Source: JBKECP01 sp047974765
GTDB taxonomy: Bacteria; Pseudomonadota; Gammaproteobacteria; Pseudomonadales; Halieaceae
DNA length: 64,000 bases
NCBI GenBank assembly: GCA_047974765.1
Contig: JBKECP010000043.1
Location: 124,001 to 188,000, forward strand
Reading direction: 5' to 3'
A program made the translations under genes and the position numbers. The notes below the pieces were generated by a model. That model did not search any database. It was not told the origin of the DNA and worked only from the letters and a program-made list of their open reading frames with translations. This document shows, piece after piece, positions 27,564 to 36,001 of the stretch (position 1 is the stretch's first letter; every line of letters begins with the position of its first letter).

Positions 27564-29681
27564 TTAATGACGGTTTAACGGGATACACAGACTACGGCGC
27601 CCAGCCAATACCAGCAGCAATAACATCAGCAGGTTCCAGGGGCCGATGGCACCGCTGCCACTTCCACTGCGAGGATAGGCGCGAGTTCCACTAAAAGCCG
27701 GTTGGGCACTGTCCTGCCGATGAGGGGTGATATCACTCTGAGTGCGGACGATGCGTGCAGTCTGCTCCTTCTGCACACGATCAGCATTGTTGCGCTCGAT
27801 CTGATACTGCTCAAAGACCTCATCACGCACAACAATCATCGAGGTATAGTCCGTCACAAGGGCGTACTCCACCGCCAGATCAGTAATGGCCTGCTCGGTA
27901 TCCGGGTTCTGCCCCAGATAGTCCATCTGATTCTGCATCACCTCAATGCTGGCAAAGGCCCACAAGCGTTCCAATTCGGGGTTGCGGGTATTTTCACCGG
28001 GAAACTGCAGCGGCGATTGATAATTTAGATGCCTGTCACCCACCCGTCCACGTATTGTCACCCGACCACTACCCTCCCCCCAGTAATGTCCCAGCAATAC
28101 CAGTTGCTGGCCGCGATAGAGAGAGCCAATCCGGGCAGGGGTGAGGTCTTTTACCCGCACGCCATCAATATCCACTTCGATATCACGATAAGCCTCGTGA
28201 CTGAGTTTATCTGCCACCAGCAACAAACGACCGGAAATATCGTCACTGGTGGAAATATTCATCGCAAAACCATTGGATACACGACTCAGACTTTCAAGCA
28301 ATGGTCGATTGGCGCTGTTACCCATAGCAAAACTGAACAGGCGTACATCGTGTTTGGCCAACAACTTCCAAAAAGCACGTTTCTCAGTCGCGCCCACATT
28401 GGCAACACCATCAGTAACCAGCACAACAGCACTGGCCCGGTCGACATCCAGATGCTTATACGCAAGTTTCAAGCCGGCGTAGAGGTTGGTACCACCATCC
28501 GGCAAAATGCTTTCAAGCTCGTTGAGATAGTGCTCAATATTGGCCTGATGTACATCTTCCGCTGCTGAGCTTAGCTCCCAGGCTTTGTCATTAAACAATA
28601 TCAGGCGAAAACGATCTCCCGCAGGTAATCTGCTCAAGCCTTCGCGTACACCTTCAACCAGGCTCTGGTACTTACCTGCCATAGAACCAGAATAATCCAG
28701 TACAAAAATCCAGTCGCGGCCACCAGCAACTGCCGTCAGATCATCTCCTGGCGTTACAGTCATCATAAAAGTACCCCGATGGCTACCTGGTTCCCGATAG
28801 GTGACCATATCAACACTACCCGGCAACCCCTGCTGATGCCGCCAGTAAACAACCACATCCTGATTGAGGTGGACCTTTGAAGATGCATTGTTGCTGATTT
28901 TGGATAATTCAGCGTTCGCCATATCAGCCACTTCACCTACATCTGCCCTGGCCGACTGATTGGCCACAGCCTGTTCCACCAGTACGCTGGATAGATCCAC
29001 GGCCCATTCCCTGTCAGACTGACGTGTAATCTGTGCCTGTGGATGCTTTGGCAGGAGAAATGTGTCCAGTGGGTAGGCCGAACGCATGCTCAGCTTGAAG
29101 CTGAAGGCTTCCTCAACCACATCGTTATAATTCCAAAAAGCCAAGCGTTGCTCATCAACACCACCTTCTGCCAATGGATAAACATAGCGACCAATACCAA
29201 GATCACTGTGTACAGCCTGAATATAAACCAGGCGAACACGCACACTCTGTTGCGGCAATACCGGGTAGACCTGTACATCAAAACTGCGATACTTATCCTG
29301 CTCAAGGAGTGCCGTTTCACGCCCCTGGGCTTTCTCCTGAGCATAAATTTCACGGGCACGCACTTTTGGCAATACTTCAGCACTTACGGGTCTATCATCA
29401 ATCCAGTAGGTAAATTCACCTACGGCTGCTTTTTCAGGCACGGGAAAAGTGTATAGAGCCTCCAGTATCTGTTTATTGGGGTTGAAGAAGGTTTGATCAA
29501 TATGTGTGATGGCATAACCATCCTCAATCACAACTTCTACATGATGTTGCTGAATCTGCAGTGGTGTAAATTGGCTGTTGACAGGCATCATCAATCCCGC
29601 AGCTTCAACGTTCGCTGGCAGGCAGACAAGCCACGGCAATAACACCAACAACTGTCTCAACACAGGCCAGATAATTCTCAT
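27564..29681 (-). CDS. VIT/VWA surface protein with GlyGly-CTERM tail
   Basis: 705 aa. Signal peptide (LLVLLPWLVCLPANVEA), VIT domain (about 30-155: HVEVVIEDGYAITHIDQTFFNPN, ALYTFPVPEKAAVGEF), VWA domain (about 325-495, MIDAS VLDYSGSM), and a C-terminal beta-rich part. The end is SGSGSGAIG, then PWNLLMLLLLVLAG and RRS, the layout of GlyGly-CTERM signals. Relatives of this domain order in marine proteobacteria are usually sortase targets with an LPxTG-like tail; here that is replaced. GAGG precedes the ATG. It should be exported and cut by the downstream rhombosortase, most likely then released or anchored after type II secretion (system not in the window). Confidence 0.88.
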   Translation of the reverse strand: MRIIWPVLRQLLVLLPWLVCLPANVEAAGLMMPVNSQFTPLQIQQHHVEVVIEDGYAITHIDQTFFNPNKQILEALYTFPVPEKAAVGEFTYWIDDRPVSAEVLPKVRAREIYAQEKAQGRETALLEQDKYRSFDVQVYPVLPQQSVRVRLVYIQAVHSDLGIGRYVYPLAEGGVDEQRLAFWNYNDVVEEAFSFKLSMRSAYPLDTFLLPKHPQAQITRQSDREWAVDLSSVLVEQAVANQSARADVGEVADMANAELSKISNNASSKVHLNQDVVVYWRHQQGLPGSVDMVTYREPGSHRGTFMMTVTPGDDLTAVAGGRDWIFVLDYSGSMAGKYQSLVEGVREGLSRLPAGDRFRLILFNDKAWELSSAAEDVHQANIEHYLNELESILPDGGTNLYAGLKLAYKHLDVDRASAVVLVTDGVANVGATEKRAFWKLLAKHDVRLFSFAMGNSANRPLLESLSRVSNGFAMNISTSDDISGRLLLVADKLSHEAYRDIEVDIDGVRVKDLTPARIGSLYRGQQLVLLGHYWGEGSGRVTIRGRVGDRHLNYQSPLQFPGENTRNPELERLWAFASIEVMQNQMDYLGQNPDTEQAITDLAVEYALVTDYTSMIVVRDEVFEQYQIERNNADRVQKEQTARIVRTQSDITPHRQDSAQPAFSGTRAYPRSGSGSGAIGPWNLLMLLLLVLAGRRSLCIPLNRH

Positions 29682-29808
29682 GATGATGTCCTCATAGATA
29701 CCTTGTTGCTGTTTTTATGCAGACCGCTGTTTTTGGCGGCCCAAAAACATCTTAGGCAAAAAAGACTATTTCACGCACCTGTATATATAAAAGTAGTATT
29801 GAATCCAC

Positions 29809-29836
29809 CAAAGGGTATTACTTTACAATACCTTTG
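29809..29836 (-). terminator. Hairpin after ygfX
   Basis: CAAAGGGTATT (29809-29819) pairs with AATACCTTTG (29827-29836), one base bulged, 8 nt downstream of the ygfX stop. No long T-run follows on the minus strand. Confidence 0.4.
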
Positions 29837-29844
29837 TGAATTTA

Positions 29845-30222
29845 TTACTCTGTTGTTTCTTTCCTGGTTTTAAGTGTATTTAGCAGCAGGCACTGTCGCA
29901 AACGCCGAAGATCCTCATTATCGGCACTGTCGGACCACAACCACAGATAACAGGCAGTACGCTCCTGTATTTGCCAGTGCAATACCACAAGTCCTGGCAG
30001 GCAGTGGAAATTTTGTATTAACAATGGCTGCCAACCACGATGAATAAAAAGACCAGACCAGCAATGACCATCAAAATGCAAGGCAGCAGGACTGCCTGCC
30101 TGCGGCACCAGTAACATAAGCAATAAAACAGGCACCAGGATTAAAGCCAGCAAAAGATGGCCATCAACTGCGAGCTGTATCGGTACCGCCACCGCCAACA
30201 GCAGCCATAAATATTTCAGCAC
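29845..30222 (-). CDS. YgfX-like inner-membrane protein
   Basis: About 125 aa with two adjacent membrane helices (YLWLLLAVAVPIQLAV; LLLALILVPVLLLMLLVP), then a small soluble domain ending LRRLRQCLLL. This matches the YgfX (CptA) family, encoded next to sdhE in many gammaproteobacteria. E. coli YgfX is a membrane protein reported as a toxin affecting cell shape. I place the start at GTG 30222, 19 nt after the sdhE stop; longer in-frame extension upstream would overlap sdhE. Start uncertain. Confidence 0.7.
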   Translation of the reverse strand: MLKYLWLLLAVAVPIQLAVDGHLLLALILVPVLLLMLLVPQAGSPAALHFDGHCWSGLFIHRGWQPLLIQNFHCLPGLVVLHWQIQERTACYLWLWSDSADNEDLRRLRQCLLLNTLKTRKETTE

Positions 30223-30241
30223 GCAGGCCGTAGGTGAGGAT

Positions 30242-30505
30242 TTAATGTGTAGAAGGACGGTGTTTGTGATCGAGGATCTGCTTGACGATACGGGCAAGTT
30301 CGACATCCTGTGGCTGCTCCCGGCGCAAGAACCAGCCAAACAGATCCTGATCTTCACATTCCATCAGGCGGCGATAGCGGGCTCTGTCTTCATCATTGAG
30401 CTGGTCGTAACAGTCGCGGACAAAGGGTTCGAGCACCAGATCCAGCTCCAGCATGCCACGCCGACTGGCCCAACGCATGCGTTTAATTTCATCGTCCTGG
30501 ATCAT
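30242..30505 (-). CDS. sdhE: SdhE, succinate dehydrogenase flavinylation factor
   Basis: 87 aa with RRGMLELDLVLEPFV (the RGxxE motif at residues 16-20), YRRLMECEDQDLFGWFL and a short C-terminal tail. SdhE helps attach FAD covalently to SdhA. ATG 30505 has AGGTGG upstream; an in-frame start at 30544 would add unrelated residues. Followed by ygfX, divergent from ygfZ. Confidence 0.93.
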   Translation of the reverse strand: MIQDDEIKRMRWASRRGMLELDLVLEPFVRDCYDQLNDEDRARYRRLMECEDQDLFGWFLRREQPQDVELARIVKQILDHKHRPSTH

Positions 30506-30590
30506 ATCAAGGCCACCTTTAAAACAAACAGCAAAGCTGGCCATTATACATGCTTAACGCTCACAGCTGACACGAACAACGCCCTGTCCT

Positions 30591-30656
30591 ATTATCAGTA
30601 ACATCCATCTATCAGTAATATCCAACTATCAGTAATATCCAATATCGGCAATACCC
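30591..30656. repeat. 17-bp tandem repeats between sdhE and ygfZ
   Basis: Units with the pattern CTATCAGTAATATCCAA: 30591-30607 (imperfect), 30609-30624 and 30626-30641 (nearly identical), and a degraded fourth unit (tatcggcaataccca). They lie just before the ygfZ start and about 85 nt upstream of the sdhE start. Could be repeated protein-binding sites or simple tandem duplication. Confidence 0.75.
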
Positions 30657-30660
30657 ATAA

Positions 30661-31605
30661 ATGGAGAAGTGTGTAGTGGCTGTTTTTTTCTGTCCCCTGC
30701 CCCAGGAAACTTTATTACATCTGCACGGTAACAATGTCAGTCTTTTTCTGCAGGGGCAAACAACCTGCGATGTGCGACAAGCCAACGCAAATGTGGCCCT
30801 TGGCGGTGCCCATTGCAATGCCCAGGGCCGGGTACTGGCCGACTTTCTTCTGCTGGCACCAGCCAGTGACCACATACTACTACGTCTTCGCCAGTCTATT
30901 GCCATTCCCAGCATGGCCAATCTTGCCAAATACGCGGCTTTTTCGCGGGTCAAGGTTGAACAGGCTGAAGACTGGCAAGTCTATGCCTGTTGGGGTGAAG
31001 ATGCTGCCAATACGCTGGCAGAGCTTACTCAAATCACATGGCCGCAGGATCGTTACAGGATGCATACCGGACATGGTTATTATCTGCTACAGCTTGATGA
31101 TCAAGGCTGTGAATTCGAGCTATATTTACATCGGGAACAGGGTAGCGCCGTACTACAGGCTTTATCGCGGCAATGTCTGCCGACCAGCGCTGATGACTGG
31201 CAACAAAAGGAGCAGGCTCGCGGTATTGCACGCATTGAACCATCAACCATAGCAACTTTTTTGCCTCAGGCATTGAGCTATGATCTGGCCGGTCTGATCA
31301 GCTTTAACAAGGGCTGTTATACCGGTCAGGAAGTCATTGCCCGCCTGCACTATCGTGGCAAATCAAAACGAAGGCTGTTTGGTGCCACAACGCAGACCAC
31401 TTCAACTCCGGTGGCTGGCGATACCTTGTATACCAACTCTGACAAGCAGGCCGCAGGAACTGTCGTCAACGTTGTTGCAACGGATAAGGAGCAGTGGCAA
31501 CTGCTGTTGTCACTGGCCACCCAGGCTGCCCTGGAAGAGGTGCATTTATACAATACTGACGGCCCCTTGTTACAGCTCAGTGAACCACCCTTTGGTATTC
31601 ATTGA
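30661..31605 (+). CDS. ygfZ: YgfZ/GcvT-domain folate-binding protein
   Basis: 314 aa with FNKGCYTGQEVIARLHYRGK, the KGCYTGQE signature (about residues 215-222), plus N-terminal LHGNNVSLFLQGQTTCDV and the GcvT-like fold. YgfZ supports repair or assembly of iron-sulfur enzymes through tetrahydrofolate. ATG 30661 has no Shine-Dalgarno, whereas the in-frame GTG at 30676 has GGAGAAG 6 nt before it, so translation may start there. Confidence 0.9.
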   Translation: MEKCVVAVFFCPLPQETLLHLHGNNVSLFLQGQTTCDVRQANANVALGGAHCNAQGRVLADFLLLAPASDHILLRLRQSIAIPSMANLAKYAAFSRVKVEQAEDWQVYACWGEDAANTLAELTQITWPQDRYRMHTGHGYYLLQLDDQGCEFELYLHREQGSAVLQALSRQCLPTSADDWQQKEQARGIARIEPSTIATFLPQALSYDLAGLISFNKGCYTGQEVIARLHYRGKSKRRLFGATTQTTSTPVAGDTLYTNSDKQAAGTVVNVVATDKEQWQLLLSLATQAALEEVHLYNTDGPLLQLSEPPFGIH

Positions 31606-31680
31606 GGCAGGCACTCCGCCTTGAGTCAACAATGACAATGTAGAGTGTGGAGTCGCGGCCACACGACACCCGTTGTACCG

Positions 31681-32265
31681 TTAAAGTACAGCCGTCATCA
31701 ACACTTCAATGCGCTTGTCAGGTATCAATACGCTACGCTCTACCTGAAAGTAACGCAGTAGTAAGCCCAGTTCACCTTGATTGTGAGGTTGATAATTTGG
31801 CGGCTGCACAGGCCTTGGCCGTCGACTGATATGGTTGCTGTCGATAATGCCATGACATGTTTGAGCAGCCGGTGTCTTTGGATTATGTACGGCAAAAGCA
31901 TGCGCACGACTCTGCGGATGCAGGTGCGGCCTGAGCTTGCCAGCCAATATCTTAACTGCATCCCGGCTCATAAAATTAAGCACATCCCAAAACAGGCAGA
32001 TATCGAATAAAGCGCCACCCGGCAGCATCAGCGCCTCTTCCATACGCTGCCCAAGAGAGGAATCTTCACTATCTTCATCGCCCTCCTGCACTTCCAGTGG
32101 CAGATCAGCGTACAGATCAACCACATGCAGTTTGCAGTGAAAATCTGACAGAAAATGGATGGTTTCTGGTTGCGCAGGCCCGAAATCAAGCACTGTCAGC
32201 GGCAGGTTTTCATCTATCTGCTCAAACAGCAAGGGCAACAGACGGGAGGCCTGGATATCATTCAC
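31681..32265 (-). CDS. Methyltransferase-like protein of unknown function
   Basis: 194 aa with TVLDFGPAQPETIHFLSDFHCKLHVVDLYADL near the N-terminus, a nucleotide-binding strand-loop pattern like class I SAM-dependent methyltransferases, and FDICLFWDVLNFMSRDAV later. The canonical glycine-rich loop is reduced to FGPA, so SAM binding is doubtful. Starts with GTG; the upstream gene is bactofilin 51 nt away. Could be a divergent methyltransferase or an inactive relative. Confidence 0.6.
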   Translation of the reverse strand: MNDIQASRLLPLLFEQIDENLPLTVLDFGPAQPETIHFLSDFHCKLHVVDLYADLPLEVQEGDEDSEDSSLGQRMEEALMLPGGALFDICLFWDVLNFMSRDAVKILAGKLRPHLHPQSRAHAFAVHNPKTPAAQTCHGIIDSNHISRRPRPVQPPNYQPHNQGELGLLLRYFQVERSVLIPDKRIEVLMTAVL

Positions 32266-32316
32266 AGTAAAACACCGTGAGCCCCGTTGCGAAGCTCACG
32301 CCAGCTAAACATGACT

Positions 32317-32832
32317 TCAGCCTTTCTTTATATCCAGAGTCAGACCATCACCGGTAGCTGTTTGTTTGGTCTGAGCAGAGGGCACCGGTACAGGTTTACG
32401 GACCGACTCACCTGGATCCATATCTATACTGCCTTTAAACACAGCACCATCTTCCAGTGTTACCCGCGGAGCAACAATATTGCCACGCACATGGCCGCTC
32501 CTGGAAACAATCACTTTTTCACTACCGCCGATATCACCAGTAACCTCACCATTGACGGTAACCATCCGACCCTTGATATCTGCCTTAACCTTGCCACTCT
32601 CACCAATGGTAACCTCATTGGCGAAAAGATTGACGAGCCCTTCAACCGTACCCTTGATCACCAGATCCTCATCGCCGGTAACTTCTCCTTTGATGGTTAT
32701 GCCGGGTCCAATCATTGCTGCAATCCTCGGGGCTGAAATTTCTGGTGTTGGAGGGGTATAAGTCGATGCAGGAGGCGTTACCGGCGTATCGCCAGTAGGT
32801 TTGTCCCTGCTGCTCTTGTTACGATCAAACAT
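32317..32832 (-). CDS. Bactofilin
   Basis: 171 aa. A disordered proline-rich N-terminus, then the bactofilin beta-helix: PGITIKGEVTGDEDLVIKGTVEGLV, VKADIKGRMVTVNGEVTGDI and RGNIVAPRVTLEDGAVFKGSIDM. Bactofilins polymerise without nucleotide into cytoskeletal filaments that position envelope enzymes. ATG 32832 has AGGTGG upstream; the frame up to 32844 adds only MVKH. Followed by the methyltransferase-like gene on the same strand. Confidence 0.92.
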   Translation of the reverse strand: MFDRNKSSRDKPTGDTPVTPPASTYTPPTPEISAPRIAAMIGPGITIKGEVTGDEDLVIKGTVEGLVNLFANEVTIGESGKVKADIKGRMVTVNGEVTGDIGGSEKVIVSRSGHVRGNIVAPRVTLEDGAVFKGSIDMDPGESVRKPVPVPSAQTKQTATGDGLTLDIKKG

Positions 32833-33030
32833 GTGTTTTACCACCTGTATTTCTGCAGTTGAAACATGCTATCAGCTGTATCTGTCACTCACTAGCAAAA
32901 TGTGGTGCAAATCATATTTTTAAATGATCAGAACCAGCATTGCAGATAAAAACTATTTAATACTCGTATATAACGCGACCGATCTCTCCCGTAAGCATAG
33001 CCATGACTATGAGTGTATAAAAACACCCAT

Positions 33031-33056
33031 AAAAAAAACCCCGGTCAAAACCGGGG
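33031..33056 (-). terminator. Rho-independent terminator of the PEP-CTERM gene
   Basis: GC-rich stem CCCCGGT/ACCGGGG (33039-33056) with a CAAA loop, followed on the minus strand by eight T. It lies 24 nt after the PEP-CTERM stop. Confidence 0.9.
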
Positions 33057-33079
33057 CAAAACGCAAACAGCGCGAAAGC

Positions 33080-33679
33080 TTAGTGCAAATTTTTTCTGCG
33101 GTGCAGTCCAAGACTCACCAATCCAAAAGCAAACAGACCCAATCCGACCGCTTCTGGCAAAGCAGTAGCAACCAGACGCAGGTCAAAATTATCAAAACTG
33201 GCGCGATTATTAGCACCAAAGGCCACCACTTCCAGTGCATCAATAGCGCTGAAATTAATATTCACTGTGCGATAAGCACTCGCATTGAGGAAATCCACCC
33301 CGGCATTGAAGGTCAACGTATCAACCGTTTGGCCATCTCTCCAACCCGATACCATCAATGAAGTAACAGGCTGTCTGCCATCGTTATAGGCACCAGCAAA
33401 ATCAAAAGATGTGATATCAAAATAAGTTTCAGCCGGGTTGGTCAGCATAAAACCGGAATAATCGCCCTGATTACTCCAGGTCATCAGATGCATGGAACCA
33501 TCACTCGGCCAGAGCGCTGCATTATTGACACCCATTCCCTGATGAGTACGGGAAAAAATATAATCACCCTCAATGATGTCATCGACCCAATACACGGCTG
33601 AATGGGTGTTAAAATCTACCATTGCTGCATTGGCTGAGAAGGCAAACACGCTGATCATTGTGAGAAATAGCTTTTTCAT
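33080..33679 (-). CDS. PEP-CTERM sorting-domain protein
   Basis: 199 aa. Signal peptide (MKKLFLTMISVFAFSANA), then a beta-rich body (FDITSFDFAGAYNDGRQPVTSLMVSGW..., FDNFDLRLV) and a tail LPEAVGLGLFAFGLVSLGLHRRKNLH: a PEP-like motif (here PEA), one hydrophobic helix and basic end. Such proteins are exported and cleaved by exosortase in exopolysaccharide-producing bacteria. AAGGAAC precedes the ATG. Transcribed behind repeat copy 2, whose 3' end lies 47 nt before the start. Function of the body is unknown. Confidence 0.85.
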   Translation of the reverse strand: MKKLFLTMISVFAFSANAAMVDFNTHSAVYWVDDIIEGDYIFSRTHQGMGVNNAALWPSDGSMHLMTWSNQGDYSGFMLTNPAETYFDITSFDFAGAYNDGRQPVTSLMVSGWRDGQTVDTLTFNAGVDFLNASAYRTVNINFSAIDALEVVAFGANNRASFDNFDLRLVATALPEAVGLGLFAFGLVSLGLHRRKNLH

Positions 33680-33726
33680 TTTGTTCCTTACACGGCGGAT
33701 ATTTCTGTTTGGCACCGAATTGTTTT

Positions 33727-33902
33727 ATCAACTTGACAATTAAATAGATTGCATTGATCTATTTGATTGACACCCTTTCCTGGCCGCAAAAAAGTGTGAT
33801 TTTCCTCGTCAGTCAAAGGCTTACATTGGCTACGCCAATGGGCGAAACTAAAACTACCCGTGCCGCCCTATTAAGCTGACAATAATTATTGTCAACTTAA
33901 TA
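33727..33902 (-). repeat. Dispersed hairpin element, copy 2
   Basis: Read on the minus strand, it begins with a near-perfect 32-nt palindrome (33870-33901, centred on AATAATT) and ends with a hairpin AAATAGAT/ATCTATTT followed by ATTGTCAAGTTGAT. Between them are CATTGGC/GCCAATG (about 33823-33840) and a GGAAAATCACAC segment. Copy 3 at 52861-53028 is alignable along its whole length. The 3' end faces the PEP-CTERM gene. Confidence 0.85.
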
Positions 33903-34233
33903 GTAATGGCTGGCACACTCACGTATTCAACAGGCTGTCTACCAACACAATCCTTGTTGGTCTATTTTACCTCAAGGTATTTCCCGCACCAGTCATCAAG
34001 TGTGACTCAGACATCAATCCGCATCAGTACCGCCAGGGCAGAACAACAAACCGTGACGAATATCACAAAGGAATCAGCAGAGCACTATCTGATCAATTTT
34101 CTCCGCAATTTCAATACACCAGATAGTGAAAAGGTGAGAATCAGAAGTATGCAAAAATTTTCATGTCAGTCACCTTACTATTCCAAGTTCAGTAGAATGA
34201 AGAGGTTTGGTCTCAGGGGTTTAAGTTGAGGCA
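33903..34233. other. Intergenic stretch between repeat copy 2 and tRNA-Ala
   Basis: About 330 bp. A plus-strand frame (33906-34229, 107 aa) has no ribosome site, no recognisable motif and begins inside the repeat edge, so I do not call it. Nothing else is seen here. Confidence 0.5.
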
Positions 34234-34275
34234 CAAAAAAAAACAGCCAGCAGGACGAAATCCTAACTGACTGTT
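34234..34275 (-). terminator. Terminator after tRNA-Ala
   Basis: Stem AACAGCCAGCAGGA against TCCTAACTGACTGTT (34242-34275), followed on the minus strand by a run of T (34234-34241). It lies 14 nt downstream of the tRNA 3' end. Confidence 0.8.
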
Positions 34276-34289
34276 TTTGAATGGGAAAT

Positions 34290-34365
34290 TGGTGGAGCTA
34301 AGCGGGATCGAACCGCTGACCTCAACACTGCCAGTGTTGCGCTCTCCCAGCTGAGCTATAGCCCC
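34290..34365 (-). tRNA. tRNA-Ala (anticodon GGC)
   Basis: 76-nt tRNA with encoded CCA. The acceptor GGGGCTA pairs with TAGCTCC, the T-loop is GGTTCGATCC and the anticodon loop is CTGGCAG within the CAACA/TGTTG stem, giving anticodon GGC, which reads GCC and GCU alanine codons. It has its own consensus promoter and terminator. Confidence 0.95.
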
Positions 34366-34430
34366 ATAGTACTACTAACTCGTTGATATTTTTGAATTTT
34401 GCCAAAAAATCCTCAACGAAAGAGCTGCGC

Positions 34431-34459
34431 ATTTTAGTGAGCACCCACCGCTGTGTCAA
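34431..34459 (-). promoter_or_regulatory. Consensus sigma70 promoter of tRNA-Ala
   Basis: TTGACA (34454-34459 on the minus strand) and TAAAAT (34431-34436), 17 bp apart, followed by a GC-rich GCGCAG discriminator typical of stringently controlled stable-RNA genes. Lies between the sdaA stop and the tRNA, about 60 nt before the mature 5' end. Confidence 0.8.
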
Positions 34460-34469
34460 CAATTTTAGA

Positions 34470-35903
34470 TTAGCAATCAATAATACTAACCGGCACTTCC
34501 AGTACGTTGATCGCCAGCCCACCGCGGGCTGTCTCCTTGTATTTATCCTGCATATCCCGACCGGTATCACGCATGGTCTTGATAACCTGATCCAGACTGA
34601 CATAGTGCTCACCACTACCTCTTAACGCCATGCGGGCAGCACTAATAGCCTTGATGGCCGCCATGGCATTACGCTCAATGCAGGGGACCTGAACCAAACC
34701 GCCGATAGGGTCACATGTCAGACCAAGATTGTGTTCCATGGCAATTTCAGCTGCATTTTCAATCTGGGCGGGCGTACCACCCAGGGCGTCAGCCAGCGCA
34801 CCAGCTGCCATGGAACAGGCCGAACCAACCTCGCCCTGGCAGCCCACTTCAGCACCGGAGATCGATGCATTGATTTTATAAAGAATACCAATAGCGGCCG
34901 CCGTCAGCAGAAAACGGCAAACATCATCTTCACTCGCTCCCCGGCAATGGCTCAGGTAGTACTTCAGCACAGCAGGAATAATACCTGCCGCGCCGTTAGT
35001 GGGCGCAGTAACAACACGACCGCCTGCCGCATTTTCCTCATTAACAGCCAATGCATAGAGTGTCACCCAATCCATAGTGGTCAGAGACTCATCGCCAAAA
35101 CTGCCCGTGGCCCCTTTCAGCTGGCGGTAGAGCTGAGCCGCCCGGCGTTTCACTTTGAGCCCACCGGGCATAATGCCTTCTGTTGCCACTCCCCGCTCAA
35201 TGCAGGCACTCATTACCTGCCACAGCTGCTGCAAGCCTGTACGCACATCAGCCTCACTGCGCCAAGCTGTTTCATTAGCCATCATTAAACCGCTGATTGA
35301 CAGTCCGTGCTCCTTGCACAAGGTTAACAATTCGGCGGCACTACTAAATGGATAAGGAACAGGTGTTGAATCTTCCACCAGTATGTCTTCGCTATCGGCA
35401 CTGTCATCAATGACAAAGCCTCCGCCAACGGAGTAGTAAATCCGCTGACGCAGTAGCTGCCCATCACCATTGTAAGCACTAAACCGCATACCATTGGCAT
35501 GAAAAGGCAGCGATTCACTGCGGTGCATTATCAAATCATCCTGATAGCTGAAGGCTATCTCACGCCCACCCAATAACTTCAGCCGTCCCTGCTCTCTTAC
35601 CTGGTTGACCCGTTGGGGAATATTTTCCACATTTACAGTTGCCGGATCTTCACCTTCCAGACCAAGAATTACCGCTTTGGGCGAACCGTGACCAACACCC
35701 GTCGCACCAAGAGAACCAAACAACTCTGCTGTAACCCGCTCACAATCGGCCAGCACCCCCACCCTTGTCAGCCCCAGAGAAAATTGCCGGGCAGCATTCA
35801 TTGGCCCGACTGTGTGCGAACTGGATGGCCCAATGCCAATTTTAAATAAGTCAAAGGTACTGATTGCCACGCTGCAAACCGTATTGTTCACTACAAAAGG
35901 CAT
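34470..35903 (-). CDS. sdaA: L-serine ammonia-lyase, iron-sulfur type
   Basis: 477 aa. FKIGIGPSSSHTVGPMNAARQF opens the protein, with APTNGAAGIIPAVLKYYL and a CDPIGGLVQVPCIERN segment carrying two cysteines of the [4Fe-4S] site. Converts serine to pyruvate and ammonium. The alpha and beta parts are fused in one chain as in E. coli SdaA (454 aa). ATG 35903 gives 12 extra residues before the SVAISTFDLF core; a GTG further in is also possible, and neither has a good ribosome site. Confidence 0.93.
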   Translation of the reverse strand: MPFVVNNTVCSVAISTFDLFKIGIGPSSSHTVGPMNAARQFSLGLTRVGVLADCERVTAELFGSLGATGVGHGSPKAVILGLEGEDPATVNVENIPQRVNQVREQGRLKLLGGREIAFSYQDDLIMHRSESLPFHANGMRFSAYNGDGQLLRQRIYYSVGGGFVIDDSADSEDILVEDSTPVPYPFSSAAELLTLCKEHGLSISGLMMANETAWRSEADVRTGLQQLWQVMSACIERGVATEGIMPGGLKVKRRAAQLYRQLKGATGSFGDESLTTMDWVTLYALAVNEENAAGGRVVTAPTNGAAGIIPAVLKYYLSHCRGASEDDVCRFLLTAAAIGILYKINASISGAEVGCQGEVGSACSMAAGALADALGGTPAQIENAAEIAMEHNLGLTCDPIGGLVQVPCIERNAMAAIKAISAARMALRGSGEHYVSLDQVIKTMRDTGRDMQDKYKETARGGLAINVLEVPVSIIDC

Positions 35904-36001
35904 TGTAGGCTCTGCCCGGTAACTTTTGCCAGCGGGCAAAAAGGAAGATTTTCGGTTGCTGTTATTTACTGCTGTAATTTATTGGCACATTGATTATGCC
36001 A

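Noticed and set aside
30591..30656. CRISPR array
   Set aside because: Units are too short and directly adjacent, with no spacers and no cas genes.
33906..34229. 107-aa frame after repeat copy 2
   Set aside because: Starts at the repeat edge without Shine-Dalgarno; composition not gene-like.
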